Assembly (NCBI GenBank): GCA_005408345.1
Contig: SEMN01000045.1
Coordinates: 248,001 to 312,000 of the forward strand
DNA: 64,000 bases
Source: Macquaria australasica
Lineage: Eukaryota; Chordata; Actinopteri; Centrarchiformes; Percichthyidae
Direction: 5' to 3'
Below, in pieces: positions 23,901-34,764 of the stretch. The notes below the pieces were generated by a model that was not told the DNA's origin, searched no databases, and saw only the letters and a program-made list of their open reading frames with translations. The stretch's first letter is position 1; every line of letters starts with the position of its first letter. The position numbers and the translations under genes were made by a program.

Positions 23901-26900
23901 TGCAGCGCTCGATTCAGGACAGCTGGGAAAACCAACAAAAAGACACAATTCAATGTGTGCAAAGCCTGAAGGTTTCTGCATAAGTAAGTACTGCTAAGTG
24001 GAATTCTAGTGTTATAATCTGTATTTTTATTTCTGGTTTGCGGTCTCACTCACTAACAGTATCAATAAACATTGAAAAAAACATAAATTACAATGGATCA
24101 AAAGCAAAACTAAAAACACAAGAGCTGAAATACGTCAGCCATAAAAACGTCTGAAACCATTAGTAATTGTTTAAGTCATTAAAAAAAATGTCAAACTCAA
24201 ATTTTCTCTGTTTCATCCGATGGTAAAATCTTCTGGGATTTTTTGACTGATTGTCACACAAAACATGAAAACTCCACATTTGCTGAATCACACTATACAC
24301 TCTGGGAGTGTGATGATTACAAATTTATATCAAGCAACAAGCAGCTCTGTGATGCTGAACTAAATGCTACAGTTAGCATGCTAACATGCTTACAGTGACA
24401 ATGTTAACATACTGATGTTTAGCAGGTTGGCCATGTACAGAGCCAAAGTGAAACCTGAACTTCCAGGTTCTGTTCCAGAAGTAACAAAACCTCATTTAAA
24501 ATCCCATTTACATTTGTAATAACGCAAATAACTTGGAACAGAGCCTTTCTCAACAGTATATCGTGTGGCTCGCTTCATATGTTTACATGAGGACAGTCGA
24601 TTTTTGAAAACTATATAATTTTGCTGTTTATTCAATATTTATGTTTATTAGTGGCCTTTAACAAAACTCAATTTCCCATAAGCACTAGAGCTTCGCTGGC
24701 TAAACGTAACGGCTCGACAACAGAGACGGGTCCATGAGCGAGTGGAGGGGCCGCGGCCAGTTCAGATATGTCCGTAATAACAGCAGGACAGAGGAGCGAA
24801 CACTGAATAACTTTTTAGACGGCAGATATTACAGCTAAAGAGTTGTATTGATTAACTTTGCTTTGGTTGGAATTTTATGGATATGGATGAAACCAAGTTA
24901 CAATGACGTTAAAGACCCACAAAAGTCAGTAGGGTTCATCCTCTGTGGATGATGAATGGCAATTCTTCCAATAACTGTTCAGATATTTCAGTCTGGACCA
25001 AAGTGTTGGATGGACCAACAGACCACAGACAGACGGAGACTGTAGACAGTTAGTCTCAATCCGTTTGCCAGATTTGTAAAACGCAAGACATTGCAAGAAA
25101 ATTACCAACAGCTAAATCTGCTGATGGCAAAATAAATCTCTGCATTTATCCTATTTTTCTTATTTTTTTATGTATGTGGAACGTGTTCTTCCCAAAATAG
25201 ACAGCTGACAGGTTTGCATAACAGTGCTTTAGAAGACAAGAGAGCACAGTTGATTCTCACATCCATACAAGAGCAGCAGGGACACATGTGATGGACAGTT
25301 GGGTGGATGAACATTTTGTACTATTCAGAGGCAGCTCAGTTTGTGTTCTTTGTTTGTCATCTCTTTTTGTAATTTGCAGGCTGTGACTTAAACGGGAACA
25401 TACTGTATGCCCTAAACTGACATTTTGCATTGTTTGCATTGACATTTTGTGTCCTGTACTGATTGTCGTGTTTTGAAATAGTTGTTCTGAAAGTCTGTTG
25501 AGAGGAAAAGAAAATCAGACTGACTTAAATAAATACTGAGTCGTTGATTTGGTGAGTGAGTCATCACACTCACGTATCCTGATAATAAGACCAATGAATA
25601 CTATACATGTGAAGGCACTGCATTGGACTGCTGCTCAGTACCATTCACTTGGGAGGAAGCTCTCCTGGGTACTGAAGGACATGTCAGGGCCTGTGATGTA
25701 TTGGTAGCTAGCTGGGCTGCTCAATAGCACAGATTATTCCTGCATCATGGCTCTTCATCAGTGCAGACAGCTCTGAACAGCGAGCTTTCTGTCCAGTCCT
25801 AACCTGCATGTGTCTTGTGTGATAAGGAGTAGAAATAGAGAATCAATCCTCATCAGATCACAATCACGATCAGATTTTTTAGAGGAGGACTGTTGCTTTT
25901 GTAACCCATTTACAATGTTTGCCTGAGGAGAGCCCTACAACACTCATTAAACAGAGGGATCGTTGTAATTAATGATATTAGCTGTAAATATAGTTAAGTT
26001 TGGACACATGTTCTACTGCTGACTACAAATGGCATATACTTTACATTACTGCTGACCGTTTTTCAGTATAGCATAACATGATATACCATCGTTTTTTACT
26101 ATAGCATCTTTCCACTTTCCAAAAAGCGTTGTATGTCCTCATGCTTTAAGACAAATGTAAAGACCGTTTCTAGGCAGCCATTTGTCCCCATCCATTTCAC
26201 TGTGGTATGAAATTCCTCTTGACACTCTAAACTTGACTGAGATAAGAAGAAGCCTCTTTTACTGTCATTTTTTTTGGTGAATGTTTCCGTGAATCTTGAA
26301 CACCTGAGACGTGAGATCCGGTCATGAAACAGCAACTTTTTAAATCCAAATAACTTTGAAAAGTTCTGCCTGTCCAAACCTGTCCAAAAATGTTGGTTTC
26401 CCAATAGCCTTGCACTTACCTGTAATGCATGTATAATTGTGCTGCAAAACTGTAATCCTTTTCATGACATCCAACTTACTTTGAGAAAAAGTTATTGACT
26501 CAAGGTCCACTTACTAGATTTCTTTCAGCTGCATCCTGTGGCCTTTATGAGCAGATGATGAAGCTGAATGCTCCAGAAGGAATCTAGTGACTGATGTAAG
26601 ATTTCTTCTAGAGCTTTCAGCCGCATCTGGTGGCCTTCATCAGTGGATGGAGTTTACTACTGAGCAAACTGAATCTGCAAGATGAAGGCCACCAGATGCA
26701 ACTGAAAGCTGCAGAAGAAATATTGCAAGATTATTTTTTTTTTTTGTCAAACTATTATTTCTAAGGTCAAGAATGAACCGTCAAGTTCAACTTTCTGACT
26801 GTTTGTCCTCTGGGTTTGGCTTTCTGACTCTCAAATCTCTGATGATGGAGTTTCCAATAAAAATCTGAACAAACCAGCGAGAAGACCTCTCGAAACGCTC

Positions 26901-28915
26901 CCTCCCTTCTGTCACTGCTTCCCACAATTTTTGTAAATTCCTAAAACAAACAAACTGTCAGTTATCCAGAGGTGTGAAAATTCAACTCTTACCTTTCTTC
27001 ACACACCTACCTCTGACACAGCAACGCTGCGTGCTTAACAACACCATGCCTCAGTTTCCAGTGATACAGAGGTGGTTTGAAACAAAGAGGAAAGAAGGCA
27101 GCAATATAACCCAGGTTTGGGACCAACTACTTCTGAACAATGTCCAGGACAGATTTTCTCAGCGCTGATACATTTTGAATGCACTCCAGTCCCAACAATT
27201 CAACTTCATGTTTAAAGGTACACCAAGAAATGTGAGTAGCCTACCTGTGTGCTACCTGTATGTAAAGTATTTTATTTTCTGTATTGTCATTTTGACCTTT
27301 ATTCTATTTTTATTTTGATAGTTTGAAACTGCAGAAGAACTTTTAACATTGTGTCAGCTCCCCATAAGCATCTACCAACTAACAGCTCTTCTTTGGCAGT
27401 TGGCAAACAAACACATGGCACATTACCACCACCTACTGATTAATACTTAGAATATAATTAATATTATATTGTAATTCCACCCTTTTCTATGATGTCTAGC
27501 GTCTAATTGGCTTTACAATGTGGTCAGATGATGCACTGTACATCCTGTCTTTTTAAGTGTTCCCTGCAATGTATGGCCTATCTCAAGAAGGTTTCAAGTT
27601 TTCTGGCATTAACTGCAACAAGAAGCTGCCTAAAAAAGAAGCAAATCAATGTAACACCGTATGCCATGCTCTGGTAAATGGTCTGCATTAGTGTAAAGTA
27701 TGTACAGTATAATTTGTAGTTACGGGGCTGAAACATTTAAAACCGCCGGTATGGACCTTGGAGTCAATGTCAAGCCACAGTTGATAAATTTGACACACAA
27801 GTATAAACTTACAGTTCAAAAAGAGGTCATTTGGACAAATTTGATCAAAGACTAAGATGCTCATTTCTCACTGACAGATTATCTAAGAAGTCTAAGATTA
27901 TAATCCATGTTGCTGAGATATTACATTTAGTTATTTTGTTATAGAGATGATGAACCCACATGCTGCCTCAACAAGAAGGCTGTTATTGCAGCACATGTAC
28001 TGCAGCCATGTTTGAGTCCAAATAACATGTACTGAATGTCACTAACTACACCTGACAGCCTATACTGTGCAATTAGCAATGTAGGTGTAGCTAACAGACG
28101 CTATGATAAGCATGTGACATCTGTGTTGTTGTGTAGCTCCTGAACTGAGTACAATATCATGGCAGGCTGGCTGCAGGCCTTTTGCTAATAATAGCCACCT
28201 TCCATTACCACGTTGGCATTAATGGGTGGTAAAGGCCCAGCATCTGTCATGCAGGGTTACATCTATGATTTGGCTCCTCTATCATAGTTTCTATTGTACT
28301 TTACCTCATTCCACCACTGTTAGCTTTGGTACAGCGTCCTTTACTTTGCTTTATGCAACACAGCCACCAAATAATGTATGGTTTAAGCACCACTTGTCCT
28401 ACTGGCATGATATAATGTTAGGCACTGATAGCAACGGCAGCAGAGGCATGAATGAGGGCAGCTTCCTGGACAGCTCAAATCTCCCCTCGAATACGCCTTT
28501 ATATGACATAGACAGTGTATAGCTGAAGACAGGGCTATAATCTGTACATGCAAAGAGAGACACGCACAGACAAATGCGTAAACACACATAAACAACAGGA
28601 CATCAGCAAGTGCAGAACTACCCTGCTGTGCACATCAGTTCTCCCTCTACAAACCCACACCTTCATCTCAAATATATCTCAATCTGTCACAAACAACGTC
28701 ACACGCGCGCGCACACACACGGCCACATTGTCACACTGGTCATGCATGCAGCTCAGTTCAGCTCAAAGGTCCTTACGGTACGACAGATCACATCACCGGA
28801 TTCACTAGCTCTAATGGCCCAGCAGGACACAAGAGGGCAGGAGGAGGACGCAGGGGGGAAAAACGTGGAACATAAAGGAGGAGAAGGAGCGCACAGATAA
28901 TTCACCTTGCATCAT
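11936..28915 (-). CDS. sgip1: SGIP1, SH3GL3-interacting protein 1 (endocytic adaptor), complete coding region
   Basis: Membrane-binding adaptor of clathrin endocytosis, mainly neuronal, FCHo family. Minus-strand coding exons in transcript order: 28906-28915, 23366-23429, 22778-22823, 21966-22022, 21557-21641, 20282-20454, 20102-20113, 19558-19569, 19085-19109, 18445-18508, 18226(or 18175)-18296, 18040-18114, 17855-17923, 16992-17765, 14861-14982, 14534-14684, 14321-14377, 13871-13982, 13425-13580, 13136-13268, 12839-13041, 12397-12461, 12113-12277, 11936-11958. Sites are GT/AG and all phases match, giving 907 or 924 residues against about 828 in human. Domains: basic membrane-binding N-terminus (MMQGLKNRTRKALG), acidic SSSDSEDDED block, long Pro-rich region, then the mu-homology domain, from about PLVWFDHGRFYLAFEG to KRFAAGKYLADN at the end. 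The start is a tandem ATG, as in mammals. Confidence 0.94.
16992..17765 (-). other. sgip1: Large proline-rich SGIP1 exon
   Basis: One 774-nt exon encodes about 258 residues of Pro/Ser-rich sequence with repeated PPPDEPAP-type units, an STP triplet run, an acidic patch (LDEEAIDEEVLQFAE) and the conserved TPPPLPPTTYRSIMSSPGP. In the family this region binds SH3 domains of endophilin and intersectin and AP-2 related partners. By memory of the human protein the equivalent segment is roughly 100 residues shorter. Open frames on the opposite strand here are shadows of the C/G-rich repeats. Confidence 0.85.
17480..17525. repeat. GGAGGGGGT tandem repeat within SGIP1 exon
   Basis: Four near-identical 9-bp units on the plus strand encode the Ser-Thr-Pro triplets on the minus strand. 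The plus strand has closely spaced G-runs able to form G-quadruplexes. Unit number is likely to vary. Confidence 0.7.
18640..19030. repeat. Dispersed fish repeat (ACTATTGGATGG ... TTAGCATGCTAAC), copy 1
   Basis: Contains CAACTATTGGATGG, GGATGAATTCCAATCACCTTGGTGATCCC and AAAATGTTAGCATGCTAACACC, followed by AACTAAGATGGTGAACATGGTAAA. All blocks recur in the same order at 39700-40190, so this is an interspersed repeat within an SGIP1 intron. Class unknown to me. Confidence 0.7.
19558..19569 (-). other. sgip1: 12-nt SGIP1 microexon encoding RRSP
   Basis: A second 12-base exon (Arg-Arg-Ser-Pro) with acceptor TTTTTGCTGGTCTCAG and donor GTGAGT, in phase 0. It lies about 530 bases from the KRSP microexon. 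TGC lies about 10 bases upstream of the exon, the arrangement described for SRRM4-dependent neural microexons. Confidence 0.85.
20102..20113 (-). other. sgip1: 12-nt SGIP1 microexon encoding KRSP
   Basis: Twelve bases (Lys-Arg-Ser-Pro) sit between a pyrimidine-rich acceptor ending CATCTCGTAG and donor GTAAGC. Flanking exons meet in phase 0 on both sides, so inclusion adds exactly four residues. A TGC triplet lies about 14 bases before the exon. The predicted SPSL-KRSP-RRSP-GQIKRN order matches mammalian SGIP1 (SPSPVRKSPRRSPG), which supports it being real. Confidence 0.85.
20566..21088. mobile_element. Non-autonomous DNA transposon (CAGTGGTGGAAAGTA family, hAT-like)
   Basis: Starts CAGTGGTGGAAAGTA and ends TACTTTGTCCACCTCTG, giving imperfect terminal inverted repeats. 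The interior holds the characteristic CTACTTTATACTTCTACTCCACTACATTT and TACTTTTACTTT motifs of an abundant fish MITE family recalled from experience. It is about 520 bp long with no coding capacity. An 8-bp target duplication is not evident. Confidence 0.8.
22912..23261. mobile_element. MITE with TAGGGCTGGGTATCG-type inverted termini
   Basis: Left end TAGGGCTGAGTGTCGTTTGAAAT, right end ATTTAGTTTTGATACCCAGCCCTA; the termini are imperfect inverted repeats. It is about 350 bp, AT-rich and inside an SGIP1 intron. The element type is common in fish genomes (recognition from memory). Confidence 0.7.
24365..24435. repeat. Inverted fragment of the TTAGCATGCTAAC repeat
   Basis: CAGTTAGCATGCTAACATGCTTACAGTGACAATGTTAACATACTGATG corresponds, in reverse complement, to the AGCATGTTAGCACTGTGATTGTGAGCATGGTAGCATGC part of the copy at 40 kb. 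It is a short decayed fragment. Confidence 0.5.
26490..26790. repeat. Foldback repeat with internal hairpin
   Basis: TTTCAGCCGCATCTGGTGGCCTTCATC (about 26614-26641) is mirrored by GATGAAGGCCACCAGATGCAACTGAAA (about 26682-26708). A direct variant, TTTCAGCTGCATCCTGTGGCC, lies at about 26525. The end AAGGTCAAGAATGA is shared with the foldback repeat at 8.1-8.3 kb. Confidence 0.6.
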
Positions 28916-29400
28916 GACTGCAGATTTTCATCCTACGTTGCCCTCTGGTGCGCAGGCGGACAGAAACGGAGAAATCCAGCCGGTCAGAGGATGCCTGGGC
29001 AGGGCATAGCTAATTCTGCACAGCTCCCCAGCGAAGCACGATGTTGATTCCCTCCACCCCCAAGGGCCCAACTCCCAGACACCCGCACAGGGAGGTGGGG
29101 TGGGGTGGGGTGGGGTGGGAGCTGAGAGGCAGCAGCAGCGGTGGAGGACACAGTGAGACGAGACACCTAAGGAATATGAAGCAAATCGGGGGATGGGGGT
29201 CCTCTCTGTGTGTGCACGTTAGGCCCCGGACGCCCGAGCAGCACCGACACACGCCATCTCTGAGAGGGGGGATGCTGAGGAAAGGCAAAGGAGAAAAAAA
29301 GCAGAGCGGTACAGAGAGAGAGAGAGCGGCAGAGAGAGGCAGAGAAAGACTGGGAGAGAGAGGGGAGGAGGGAGGGAGTGGGAGGCTCGCTGATGTCACA
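28790..29400 (-). promoter_or_regulatory. sgip1: SGIP1 5' untranslated region and promoter region
   Basis: GC-rich, CpG-containing sequence directly upstream (minus strand) of the tandem ATG at 28910-28915, ending near 29400 where composition falls back. It includes a run of five GGGGT units (29091-29120 on the plus strand). The exact start site and any non-coding first exon cannot be fixed from sequence. Confidence 0.5.
29091..29120 (+). repeat. GGGGT tandem repeat, G-quadruplex-prone
   Basis: GGAGGTGGGG followed by repeated TGGGG units gives at least five closely spaced G-runs on the plus strand, the strand opposite to SGIP1 transcription. Confidence 0.75.
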
Positions 29401-29649
29401 TTTGCACTAAACCAATCCCTGAAACCATGGTCACATGGCTGCTGTCCCCTGATGCCTTAGCACCTCTCAGCTCGCCTCGAGCAGACACATTACAGCCAAC
29501 TGCATACATATCATACAAGGTCTCACATAATGAAATGCGCTATTTAGCAAAATGCTTTCTTAAATTTAAATAAGAGTCTAAATGCTCACTCTGATGTGCT
29601 TTTGAAAAAAGAATTGTAGAATTCCCTATATTTTTGTTTGTTAGTGGAC

Positions 29650-31600
29650 ATTTTTGTACAATCATTGAAATGTGATTCAATTCCTATTTATATTTTTAGG
29701 GCATTTGAGCTTTACAGGACAGTGAGGAGCAAAAGTAAAATACATAAACCCAAAAAAGCAGGGCGAATACATTTATTCACCCACAAACATACAGACAAAC
29801 ACAGGGACAAAATAAGAGGTCAGGCACGGATAAAAAGCCAATAAGGAAAAGGGTCCCCGTAAGTCCCTTGTTGAAATCATGAATAGACCGGAAAGAAAAA
29901 AACCTAATAGAAGAGGAAAGAGGATTCCATCATTTTTGGTCAGTTACTGAACCATATGATTTTGTCCTTGAATGAGCGACGGATAAAAGCCCTGATAAAA
30001 GGACGTCAAGTTTCTTGGCAAAATGAGTTCAGCAATATATACTGTATGCTGGGACGAGACCATGCAGTGCGTTTTATAATAATACTCCACAACTAAGAGG
30101 GGACCAGTGACAGGAGGAAATAATACTGGTAATACTGTTTCTTTTTGCTGAAACAGTTCTGGACTGCTGTGGAGGATGAACAGAGCCTGAGAGATACCAA
30201 AATATGAAGCAACTGACTTGTTTGGATACGACAGCATGGATTGGATAACTTAATCTAGGTAAAAAAAAAAAAAAAACATCCTAGTTTGAAGCTAAATTAA
30301 GTCAGGTTCAACAAATCAATGGTAAATCAAAGATTGTTTTTTGTATATGGTTCAACATAAGGGGGACAAGGTGTCCAAGTTTTAAAGGTATCCTCTGGAG
30401 TTATTGACCACTAGTAGTGCTATGGAACTATGTTTTTATGAATGGGTCCCCATTTAGTTTGTTCTCGTGCATCCACACAAGCATGCAGGTGAAGCTATTA
30501 CATATTCTTGCCAATGGTTTCACACTATTCCTCTGATCTGCAGGTGACTGCCAAGACGCCAACAAACGAAGGGAAAAAGAAGACTGTTAGCTAGTAAACA
30601 TTGATGAAAACAATGCTGGATTTAAAATGATAACGTTAAGTAATAACCAAGGTTGAGTTTGGTGGAATGAAATAACTTCTGATGTATTCATTCAGCTGGA
30701 GAAAGTCCTGAGCCGCCCAATATTTGATGTCCTCAAGGCAGTAACTAAAATACAATCAACTATTTGCATATTGGACTTTAAAGGCCCTATAAACTAATTT
30801 TCTCAATCAGCTTCTTACCACAAGGGATGAGTTCCCACATGAACGTACTATTTTCTGCCAAAGTTAGAACAGTTTTGGTTATTTCACATAAGAGATTTCT
30901 GTATTTGTGTTTTTCTCACTGGTTTGAAATGGACGGGGCTCAGCTGGGGAAAAAAAGGTGATGTCATGTACTTGCATGGACCAATCACGATTTAGAAACA
31001 ATTAAATCAAAATGTGATGGACAGTTGTGGGGTTGTTTGCTTATGTTGCCAGGCCACTGTCAATCAAATCTGATCAAACCACACCCACACCGTCCTGAAG
31101 AAGCGGGTTAGCTGGGTGTTAAACTCTTAATAAATAATAATTAGAGCTGTTTTTTAACTTTGACTGTTGATTATTTGGGCATGAATATTTGATGTTAGAG
31201 AGAAATACTTGCAGTTTTGAAACCAAGTTTTCAGGGGCTTTAAAGAGAGATTAAATGAAATGTCAACAACATACTAATGGAAAGAGACTGTATTTTTGAA
31301 TAATATGGCCAAATGGGGCAAATAAAAGGAAAAGAGGATTGGACCGACAGTCGAGCCTTTGGGTAGCCTGCAGGATATGGAAGATGAGGATGAGCAAGAA
31401 TTCCCAGTGGAACTGTGCAGTTTTGTGTTGGATAAATGTGAGGAAAACTAGTCCAAAGAAGAACCAGAGAGACACTTGTGTGTTAGCTGACGGATCGGAA
31501 TAATGTGGTCTGCACTGTCAAAGGCTTTAGTTAGACCTAAGAATAAGAGCATGCCAAGAGAAGCTCATTTGTCCAATTTTAGGAGGATGGAGTTTGTTCG
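29650..31600 (-). mobile_element. Decayed L2-like LINE (reverse transcriptase relic)
   Basis: Fragments on the minus strand follow LINE order with stops and frameshifts between them: LTKAFDSADHIIPI near 31500 (RT A-box-like), GSTVGPILFSFYLPH near 31350, DIKYWAAQDFLQLNE near 30700, ALHGLVPAY near 30060, and RTKSYG with WNPLSSSIR near 29900-29960. These correspond to motifs of fish L2-clade reverse transcriptases. The element is clearly dead. A MITE interrupts it at 30777-31245. Boundaries are approximate. Confidence 0.7.
30777..31245. mobile_element. MITE with CTTTAAAGGCCCT inverted ends, nested in the LINE
   Basis: The left end CTTTAAAGGCCCT and right end AGGGGCTTTAAAG are near-perfect inverted repeats about 470 bp apart. 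LINE-like reading resumes on both sides, so the MITE landed inside the older LINE. No coding capacity. Confidence 0.6.
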
Positions 31601-32050
31601 GTGGAAAAACTGAAGAGAGACTTTTATTTTCAAGAAGCAGTTGGACAAAACTACTTTCTCTAGCACTCTGGAAACAAAAGAGGAATATATCGACTGCACA
31701 CAAGTACAAGTTGCAAGAATGTTTCTGTTGTTAAAAATGTGTCACACTGGAGGACAAGAGTGTGTCTACCACCGCAGAGTACACACTGTCAGCTATAATC
31801 ATAACACATGTTCACTGGGAGGAGGTGCCTCACATTTTAGCCTGGAAGAAAAAGAGAGAGAGTGGCAAAGGACAAACTATTCCTAATGCTAATATACAAG
31901 TGTTTGGTAGAAAAACTGAGATGCTTTGATGAAAGCACTGGTATGATTATTCAGCTGCTTTAATGGCTGCGTATTGGACTATTAGAGCAGAGTGAGTCAC
32001 CCTCACTGATAGGGAAAGGACAGATGGGGGAAGGCAGTTAGAGGATAGTG

Positions 32051-32051
<1 letters not shown>

Positions 32052-32104
<53 letters not shown>
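32052..32104. repeat. TG dinucleotide microsatellite
   Basis: About 26 uninterrupted TG units. Confidence 0.95.
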
Positions 32105-32105
<1 letters not shown>

Positions 32106-32606
32106 GGGGTAGAGAGGTTTCTGCTGCGGAGGTCATGTAATTTTAAAAAGCAAATATAAAAAAAACAAAAACTGATGCAAATTTGACCTCACACATGTTT
32201 TCTGTCCTGCTGTTTCTCCCATGTTAAGACTATTGTATGTCATTGAGGTGGGTGAAATGTCAGAGAGTGTAATCGGATGCAGACACACAATCCCTGTAGG
32301 CTGCTATATACATTTTGTTTAATGTACAGCAAGTGTGAGTTTCACTGCCCTTAAGACAACCAAGTTGAATATGTTCCAAACCCAGGAATTAAGGATATTT
32401 AGAAAACCGTAAACAGAACACCTTTATATAGTGTCATAACTTCTTTAGTTTACTATTCCCACTGCCAAGGTTTATTTGTAGCTGTTGTTAGCTTGGGCAT
32501 CCTGGAGTAACTGTTAATGAGCTTACCTAACCTAGGCCAACAGACCACAGGCTGTTCCTGTGTGCTTTCCTTAACCAGCTCCTTATGTAAGATGCCAACC
32601 CAGGGG

Positions 32607-34764
32607 TCAGAGGTTACGGCAGCAGGGATTAGCAAAGGTAGAGCTGGACAGAGCAAAACACATGGACGGAGAGCTGTGAGCTGAGGGATACTGACAAATT
32701 ACTGTCACTATTTGGTGCTGCACGTCAGATACACGGGGGTAAATTAAAACCGTGAATGCATCACAAATATTTCTGAGAGAATAAAGCAGTACAAACCAGT
32801 TTAAGTGAAGCAAAATAGTCTGACTAAGCACTAATTTGTGACTATAGACAACATCCGGGTTGATTAGTCTATATGATGCTCTTCCACATATAAACCAAGC
32901 TGTTTTATATTCATATAGTTTACATTCAGCATGATGATAACAACTATGCATGGCATGATGGCCTTCACTGCAGGAAACAGTGATGGGATAACTATGCACT
33001 GTAAATCCTTTCACTCTGTGTGGCTCAATACCACCACCTACTGGAGGAAGTTACTGAAAGTTTACATGAGCTCTATTTTTCTAGCAGTCACTCCAAAATA
33101 ATCACTTGTCCTCATCATCATCATCATCATCATCATCTTATTCGGCAGAAACTGAATTTTATAGCTCCACAACGGCAGAGATTGTATTGATAAAGTGGAG
33201 AGTAGGTTGCCATGTGATACATTGGATTTATTCATTAATTTCACTTAATTTAGATTAAAATGTCAACAAAATTCTAGCAATATCAGGAAAAATCTATTCA
33301 GTGTGTGGGCATCTTTTTTTTTGCTAGTATTTTTGGCTTTTTGCTGACACTTTTAATATAATATCGGGATGTGCATACACTACATTGTCACTTTAATGCA
33401 ATTCTGGCAGACATCAATATCATTATATCTCATTGGGTTCAGCGCAGCTTGCTTGCCACAACTAGTTACAACTTGTGAGAATATTTTGCAACCTGTAGAA
33501 TATCAACAAAGTTCCCCACAGTACAGGATAGCACTGGATTCAGTTTGCTAATGGAAGCTAGCATGAAAAACAGGCTATATCCCTGTATGCACATTGTCAT
33601 ATGTGTAGCATAACTTTAAGATAAGTTAACCACAAATCCACAAATCCACACACACACCACATCGGCCATGGTGAGCTGATGTAACCTTGCCACCGCTCCT
33701 CTCCTGCTTAGTCAGCCTTGACAGATGATAGTTAATTACTCACCAACTCGAAATCCACTCGCGTGTATCGAAGGCAAGAGGCACCTTTTGATGATTTCTA
33801 GAGAGATAGAAATATAAATACATTAAATTGTACAGAGTAGTATATCACTGATACAACTTATATATCAATATTAGCTTTTAAAGACCTTTTATGAATCTCT
33901 CTAAATTACTATGTATGGGAAGGTACTTTACGGTTTGAGTCATCAATTATCTATGTTATCATTTTAATTGTGTCACTCCTCTATGTCACTAAAACCACCT
34001 GGTTTATCTAGTAGGATATATTTTAATGTACTTCATTACTTTTCTCTGTGCTCAAATCCAGCAAAGTCAACCATACCATAGTTTAACAAATATATAAACA
34101 AACTGTTCTTAATTATTCTGCGTGACAAGTCAGAACTCAACAGGTTGGTCCATTTAGAAGTAAAAGACGTCAATGAATTTCATATGTGGTTTAGTATGGT
34201 AAAGACATACTTTGTGTTTCTGCTTTGCTACCTTTGGAAGTGTGTGCTGAAAGCCAGATTTAAAGCCACAGGATTGTCAGCGAAGCATTTTTCTGCTACT
34301 GCAGCCAAAGCCTTCCTGAACTCTTTGTGTGTAGCCCCCAGCAGGAGGATCAGCTGAAGGAGGTCTGAAATTCACTTATATTAGCTTTACTGAGGACATT
34401 TCAATGCTGGTTCACAACATGTTCAAGAGTTCTCTTACCTTCTCCAATAATTTCAGATGGGCAAAGGGGAAACTGCCTCTGCCATCTCCATTTTTTAGTG
34501 CTTGTGAAGATGCCTTTGAAAACAAGACATAAACACTGATTACAGATCAGCCATCTAAAACAATTCATGTTACGTTCATAAACAAACTCTGAGACTGGAA
34601 AAGGAAGTAACACACCTCACTTTTGCCTCTAAAGAAATCCTTGAGGTGCAGTGACACGTGTCGATCTAAAAATCTGTCCTTCTTCGCCAACACTGAAAAT
34701 GTGCTCATTGTGTCAGGATACATGTTGGTCAGTTCTCCGCATTCTAATCTGATATCATTCACAG
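32607..34764 (-). CDS. Unrecognised spliced gene (partial, 5' end not found)
   Basis: I do not recognise this protein. Four consecutive minus-strand exons have GT/AG borders and compatible phases: 34621-34764, 34439-34513, 34232-34364 and 33744-33797. A possible terminal exon 32607-32643 continues the frame to a stop (ending in NPCCRNL). The joined product is mostly helical and rich in Leu/Ala, with stretches such as RFLDRHVSLHLKDFF, IFTSTKKWRWQRQFPLCP, LLQLILLLGATHKEFRKAL and CFADNPVALNLAFSTHFQ, which looks TPR- or Armadillo-like. No signal peptide or membrane segment is obvious. The upstream part must lie beyond 34764; an exon-like segment at 35798-35983 is a possible but weaker candidate (its best-fitting donor is poor). 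The chance of four phase-matched exons arising at random is low but not negligible, and a pseudogene remains possible. Confidence 0.5.
33112..33138. repeat. ATC trinucleotide microsatellite
   Basis: About nine CAT/ATC units in intergenic or intronic sequence. Confidence 0.9.

Larger units (their letters stand above)
23430..28905. other. sgip1: SGIP1 first coding intron; mostly unannotated sequence and repeats
   Basis: A 5.5-kb intron separating the 10-nt ATG exon from the second coding exon. It carries the repeat fragment at 24365 and the foldback repeat at 26490-26790. GC-balanced stretches near 25610-25830 and 28190-28300 are free of obvious repeats and could be regulatory, but nothing in them is diagnostic. 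Confidence 0.6.

Noticed and set aside
32453..32640. Alternative reading LPLLIPAAVTSDPWVGILHKEL as a further coding exon
   Set aside because: It needs a phase-1 upstream exon, which exists only through the rejected 27-nt intron; the phase-2 reading to a nearby stop fits better.
33658..33716. Possible exon (WLTKQERSGGK...) continuing the unrecognised gene
   Set aside because: The phase fits, but the intron separating it from the exon ending at 33744 would be only 27 nt, below the size vertebrate splicing allows.
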